Source of the DNA: DASVTR01 sp033855775
GTDB lineage: Bacteria; Acidobacteriota; Blastocatellia; Pyrinomonadales; Pyrinomonadaceae
DNA: 11,864 nucleotides
Assembly: GCA_033855775.1 (NCBI GenBank)
Contig: JAWVFT010000136.1
Coordinates: 1 to 11,864 of the forward strand
Reading direction: 5' to 3'
Shown in pieces: positions 11,498 through 11,864 of the stretch. Position 1 is the stretch's first letter, and each line of letters starts with the position of its first letter. The position numbers and the translations under genes are program-made. The notes beneath the pieces were generated by a model that was not told the DNA's origin, ran no database searches, and was given only the letters and a program-made list of their open reading frames with translations.

Positions 11498-11864
11498 ATG
11501 ATGAGCGACGCCGACTACATACAGCGCGACTGCCCGACTGAAGAAATCGCGGCGTATCTCGACGGCGAATTAAACGCTCAGTCCGCCGCGCTCTTCGATG
11601 GACATCTCAAGGAATGCGCTGATTGCCAGTCGGAGTTGCTGGAACAAAGACGCTTGCTCTGCACGCTGGATTTCGCGCTCGGCGGAAGCGAGGACGGCGA
11701 CATCGCTCTGCCGAAAAATTTCTCGCGGGTCGTGGCCGCGCACGCGCAGAGCGACCTGCGTAGTCTCAGGTCGGAGCGTGGACGCGCGCTGCGTTTATGT
11801 CTGGCCCTGGCCGTCCTTTCGTTTGCCTTGCTCGGCGCCGCAGCCTTCAGCGAATCTGTGTTGA
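11498..11864 (+). CDS. Zinc-finger transmembrane anti-sigma factor, N-terminal part (cut by right edge)
   Basis: The frame is open through the right edge, with 122 codons visible. It begins with tandem ATGs (11498, 11501) after ACGAGAGC, nine bases past the sigma stop, so the two genes are translationally close. Residues 12-43 hold the zinc-binding anti-sigma pattern: Cys12, AAYLDGEL (18-25), then His36-x3-Cys40-x2-Cys43 (HLKECADC). After a soluble linker, residues about 98-117 (LRLCLALAVLSFALLGAAAF) form one transmembrane helix. By family knowledge, the cytoplasmic zinc domain holds the sigma factor inactive until an envelope signal releases it. The outer domain, which would indicate the signal, lies beyond the window. 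The gene is easily missed because no stop codon is present. Confidence 0.88.
   Translation, partial: MMSDADYIQRDCPTEEIAAYLDGELNAQSAALFDGHLKECADCQSELLEQRRLLCTLDFALGGSEDGDIALPKNFSRVVAAHAQSDLRSLRSERGRALRLCLALAVLSFALLGAAAFSESVL

Overview
The window is GC-rich bacterial DNA, most probably from an Acidobacteriota member of the Blastocatellia/Pyrinomonadaceae kind. This assignment is inference. It rests on a secreted VWFA protein of the type found mainly in acidobacteria, a secreted protein with a Pro-Thr 'PTPTPRPTP' linker, and a secretin carrying a C-terminal cohesin-like domain. I see no tRNA, rRNA, CRISPR array, transposase or phage gene.

Left part (1-1625, minus strand): the 5' end of a secreted Pro/Thr-rich protein runs off the left edge (1-257). 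A 321-base spacer with two terminator-like hairpins separates it from a complete secreted VWFA-domain protein (579-1625). A 549-base divergent intergenic region (1626-2174) follows. It has no convincing gene, but it holds an extended -10 promoter candidate and a nest of ATTCAAT/ATTGAAT palindromes just upstream of the next gene.

Centre (2175-10719, plus strand): a run of six genes for a type II secretion / type IV pilus-like machine. In order they encode an inner-membrane platform protein (GspF/PilC), an assembly ATPase (GspE/PilB), a secretin with N-terminal TPR-like repeats and a C-terminal cohesin-like domain, two GspG-like pseudopilins, and a PilM/GspL-like cytoplasmic protein with degenerate actin-fold motifs. 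The ATPase and platform would drive assembly of the pseudopilins into a periplasmic fibre, and the secretin would form the outer-membrane channel. PilN/PilO, a prepilin peptidase and minor pseudopilins are absent here and would have to be encoded elsewhere.

Right part (10720-11864, plus strand): an ECF sigma factor and the start of a zinc-finger transmembrane anti-sigma factor, cut by the right edge. An ECF-like promoter (TGAAAC-N17-CGTA) ends about 14 bases before the sigma start codon and suggests autoregulation.

The most unusual signal is a set of long hairpins built from short tandem repeats (period about 8 bases) placed as inverted arms. Two of them sit inside the two pseudopilin genes, in the same reading frame, exactly between the start codon and the G|FTLxEL processing site. 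Repeat DNA therefore encodes almost the whole prepilin leader peptide. A third, made of G-runs and able to form a G-quadruplex, separates the pilM-like gene from the sigma-factor promoter.
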